From Acidobacteriota bacterium (GTDB taxonomy: Bacteria; Acidobacteriota; Terriglobia; Terriglobales; Acidobacteriaceae): 23,788 nt of DNA. The notes under the pieces were generated by a model that was not told the DNA's origin, searched no databases, and worked only from the letters and a program-made list of their open reading frames with translations. Shown in pieces: positions 23,048 through 23,788 of this stretch; position 1 is the stretch's first letter; every line of letters starts with the position of its first letter. The stretch is taken from assembly GCA_021799945.1 (NCBI GenBank), contig JAJYZK010000002.1, positions 1 through 23,788 of the forward strand, written 5' to 3'. A program made the translations under genes and the position numbers.

Positions 23048-23788
23048 GTGCATTCGGCGGAGACGACAACGCATTCCGGCCCTTCCACTCCGCCCCCCTC
23101 GCCGCGCGACGGCGTGGAGATTCGTCACGAGGATGTGGACCGGGCCCTGGACCGCGAACGCGTCTGGAATGCGCGCGCGAAGCCCGGATGGATCTCGCGT
23201 CTGCGCCTGCTCTGGCTCCTGGTGGGCCCGGGCATGCTGGTGATGCTGGGCGAAAACGACGGGCCCAGTATGCTCTCCTATGCCGCGACGGGGGCTCGCT
23301 ATGGAGTCGGCTTCTTCCTGCCCTTCATCGTCCTCACCTTCCTGATGGCCATCGTAGTGCAGGAGATGACTGTCCGCCTCGGTGCCTCCACGCACCGGGG
23401 CCACGCGGAATTGATCTTTGAGCGCTTCGGGCCCTTCTGGGGATGGTTTTCGCTGATCGACCTGGGAATCGGAAACTTTCTTACCCTGATTACGGAGTTC
23501 ATCGCGGTCCGAGCGGGTCTTGGGTACTTTGGCGTTGCGCCGTGGCTGGCGGTCGCGGGCTCGCTGCTGGTGCTCTGCCTGGCCATGATCTCGCATCGCT
23601 ACTGGACCTGGGAGCGGGCGATTCTGGCGCTGGCCGCGCTGAACCTGGTCTTTGTGCCGGTTGCGCTGCTGGCCCACCCGCAGTGGAGGGCGATCGGCGC
23701 CGCCTTCGCGGGCTGGCGGCCCCTGCCCGACAGCGGCGGCGGCGGCCCCCTGCTGATCGCCCTGGCGGATATCGGAGCGACGGTGACT
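23048..23788 (+). CDS. NRAMP-family divalent metal transporter (partial, C-terminus outside window)
   Basis: Open for 247 codons to the window edge; full proteins have over 400 residues, so about half is missing. A cytoplasmic N-terminus of about 55 residues, rich in Pro, Ser, Thr and charged residues, precedes the first helix LLWLLVGPGMLVMLGENDG. Helices follow around VGFFLPFIVLTFLMAIVV, FWGWFSLIDLGIGNFLTLI, WLAVAGSLLVLCLAMI and ILALAALNLVFVPVALLA. GPG before the first helix break and the order of QEM..RLG fit the NRAMP family. The TM1 metal motif, DPGN in classical NRAMPs, reads ENDGPS here, marking a divergent subgroup. The start is GTG at 23048, the first start codon after an in-frame TGA at 23042; GTG at 23114 is an alternative. 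Metal specificity cannot be assigned. Confidence 0.78.
   Translation, partial: MHSAETTTHSGPSTPPPSPRDGVEIRHEDVDRALDRERVWNARAKPGWISRLRLLWLLVGPGMLVMLGENDGPSMLSYAATGARYGVGFFLPFIVLTFLMAIVVQEMTVRLGASTHRGHAELIFERFGPFWGWFSLIDLGIGNFLTLITEFIAVRAGLGYFGVAPWLAVAGSLLVLCLAMISHRYWTWERAILALAALNLVFVPVALLAHPQWRAIGAAFAGWRPLPDSGGGGPLLIALADIGATVT

Noticed and set aside
22853..23677. A 274-codon minus-strand frame over the start of the NRAMP-family gene
   Set aside because: It is antisense to clear membrane helices of the transporter and is rich in Gln/Arg/His without domain character.

Overview
The window is one high-GC (roughly 60-65% by eye) bacterial chromosomal segment with mostly single-copy housekeeping and carbohydrate genes. 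There is no rRNA, tRNA, insertion sequence, phage gene or CRISPR array that I can recognise. The gene styles fit an Acidobacteriota (Terriglobia/Solibacter-like) genome: a BamD-like protein with a long Ala/Gly/Pro/Gln-rich tail, a CADD-family diiron protein, a FucP/FucI-like sugar locus and a divergent NRAMP-family transporter. This assignment is an inference from gene character; no marker gene proves it.

Left part (1-8107, all on the minus strand). The window opens inside glgX (glycogen debranching, C-terminus outside the window). An orphan FemAB/GNAT-like acyltransferase follows, then a gene-free stretch, then the overlapping pair valS-nadC (valyl-tRNA synthetase; quinolinate phosphoribosyltransferase). 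The 26-bp overlap and a strong Shine-Dalgarno site inside the end of valS fix the nadC start. ValS carries an in-frame 15-bp triplet repeat.

Central part (8108-15605, minus strand). In transcription order: a small FlgM-like anti-sigma-28 gene ending in a terminator-like hairpin, then tldD, pmbA/tldE, a truncated UvrC-like gene, rpe (ribulose-phosphate 3-epimerase) and a BamD-like tetratricopeptide protein. TldD and TldE form the two-subunit metalloprotease. The UvrC-like protein lacks the C-terminal endonuclease half and appears to have lost acidic and Asn residues of the GIY-YIG nuclease. The tldE start codon lies in a hairpin and overlaps the stop of a four-codon mini-ORF.

Right part (15606-23788). 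A gene-poor 650-bp stretch is followed by a CADD-like protein. Its metal ligands, and the Tyr and Lys used by self-sacrificing para-aminobenzoate synthases, all fall at the expected spacing. A sugar-utilisation locus follows: a PfkB kinase of the tagatose-kinase type (plus strand), convergent with a FucP-type proton symporter and an L-fucose/arabinose-isomerase-like protein (minus strand). The isomerase promoter region and the kinase/CADD divergent region carry related TGCAACG palindromes resembling LacI-family operators. Together the three genes suggest uptake, isomerisation and phosphorylation of one sugar, possibly a deoxy- or ketohexose. purD (purine synthesis) comes next, and the window ends inside a divergently transcribed NRAMP-family metal transporter.

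Nothing here is obviously a new defence or mobile system. The most rewarding points are the CADD-type pABA synthase, the degenerate UvrC paralogue, the sugar locus with its shared operator-like motif, and several strong unassigned palindromes.
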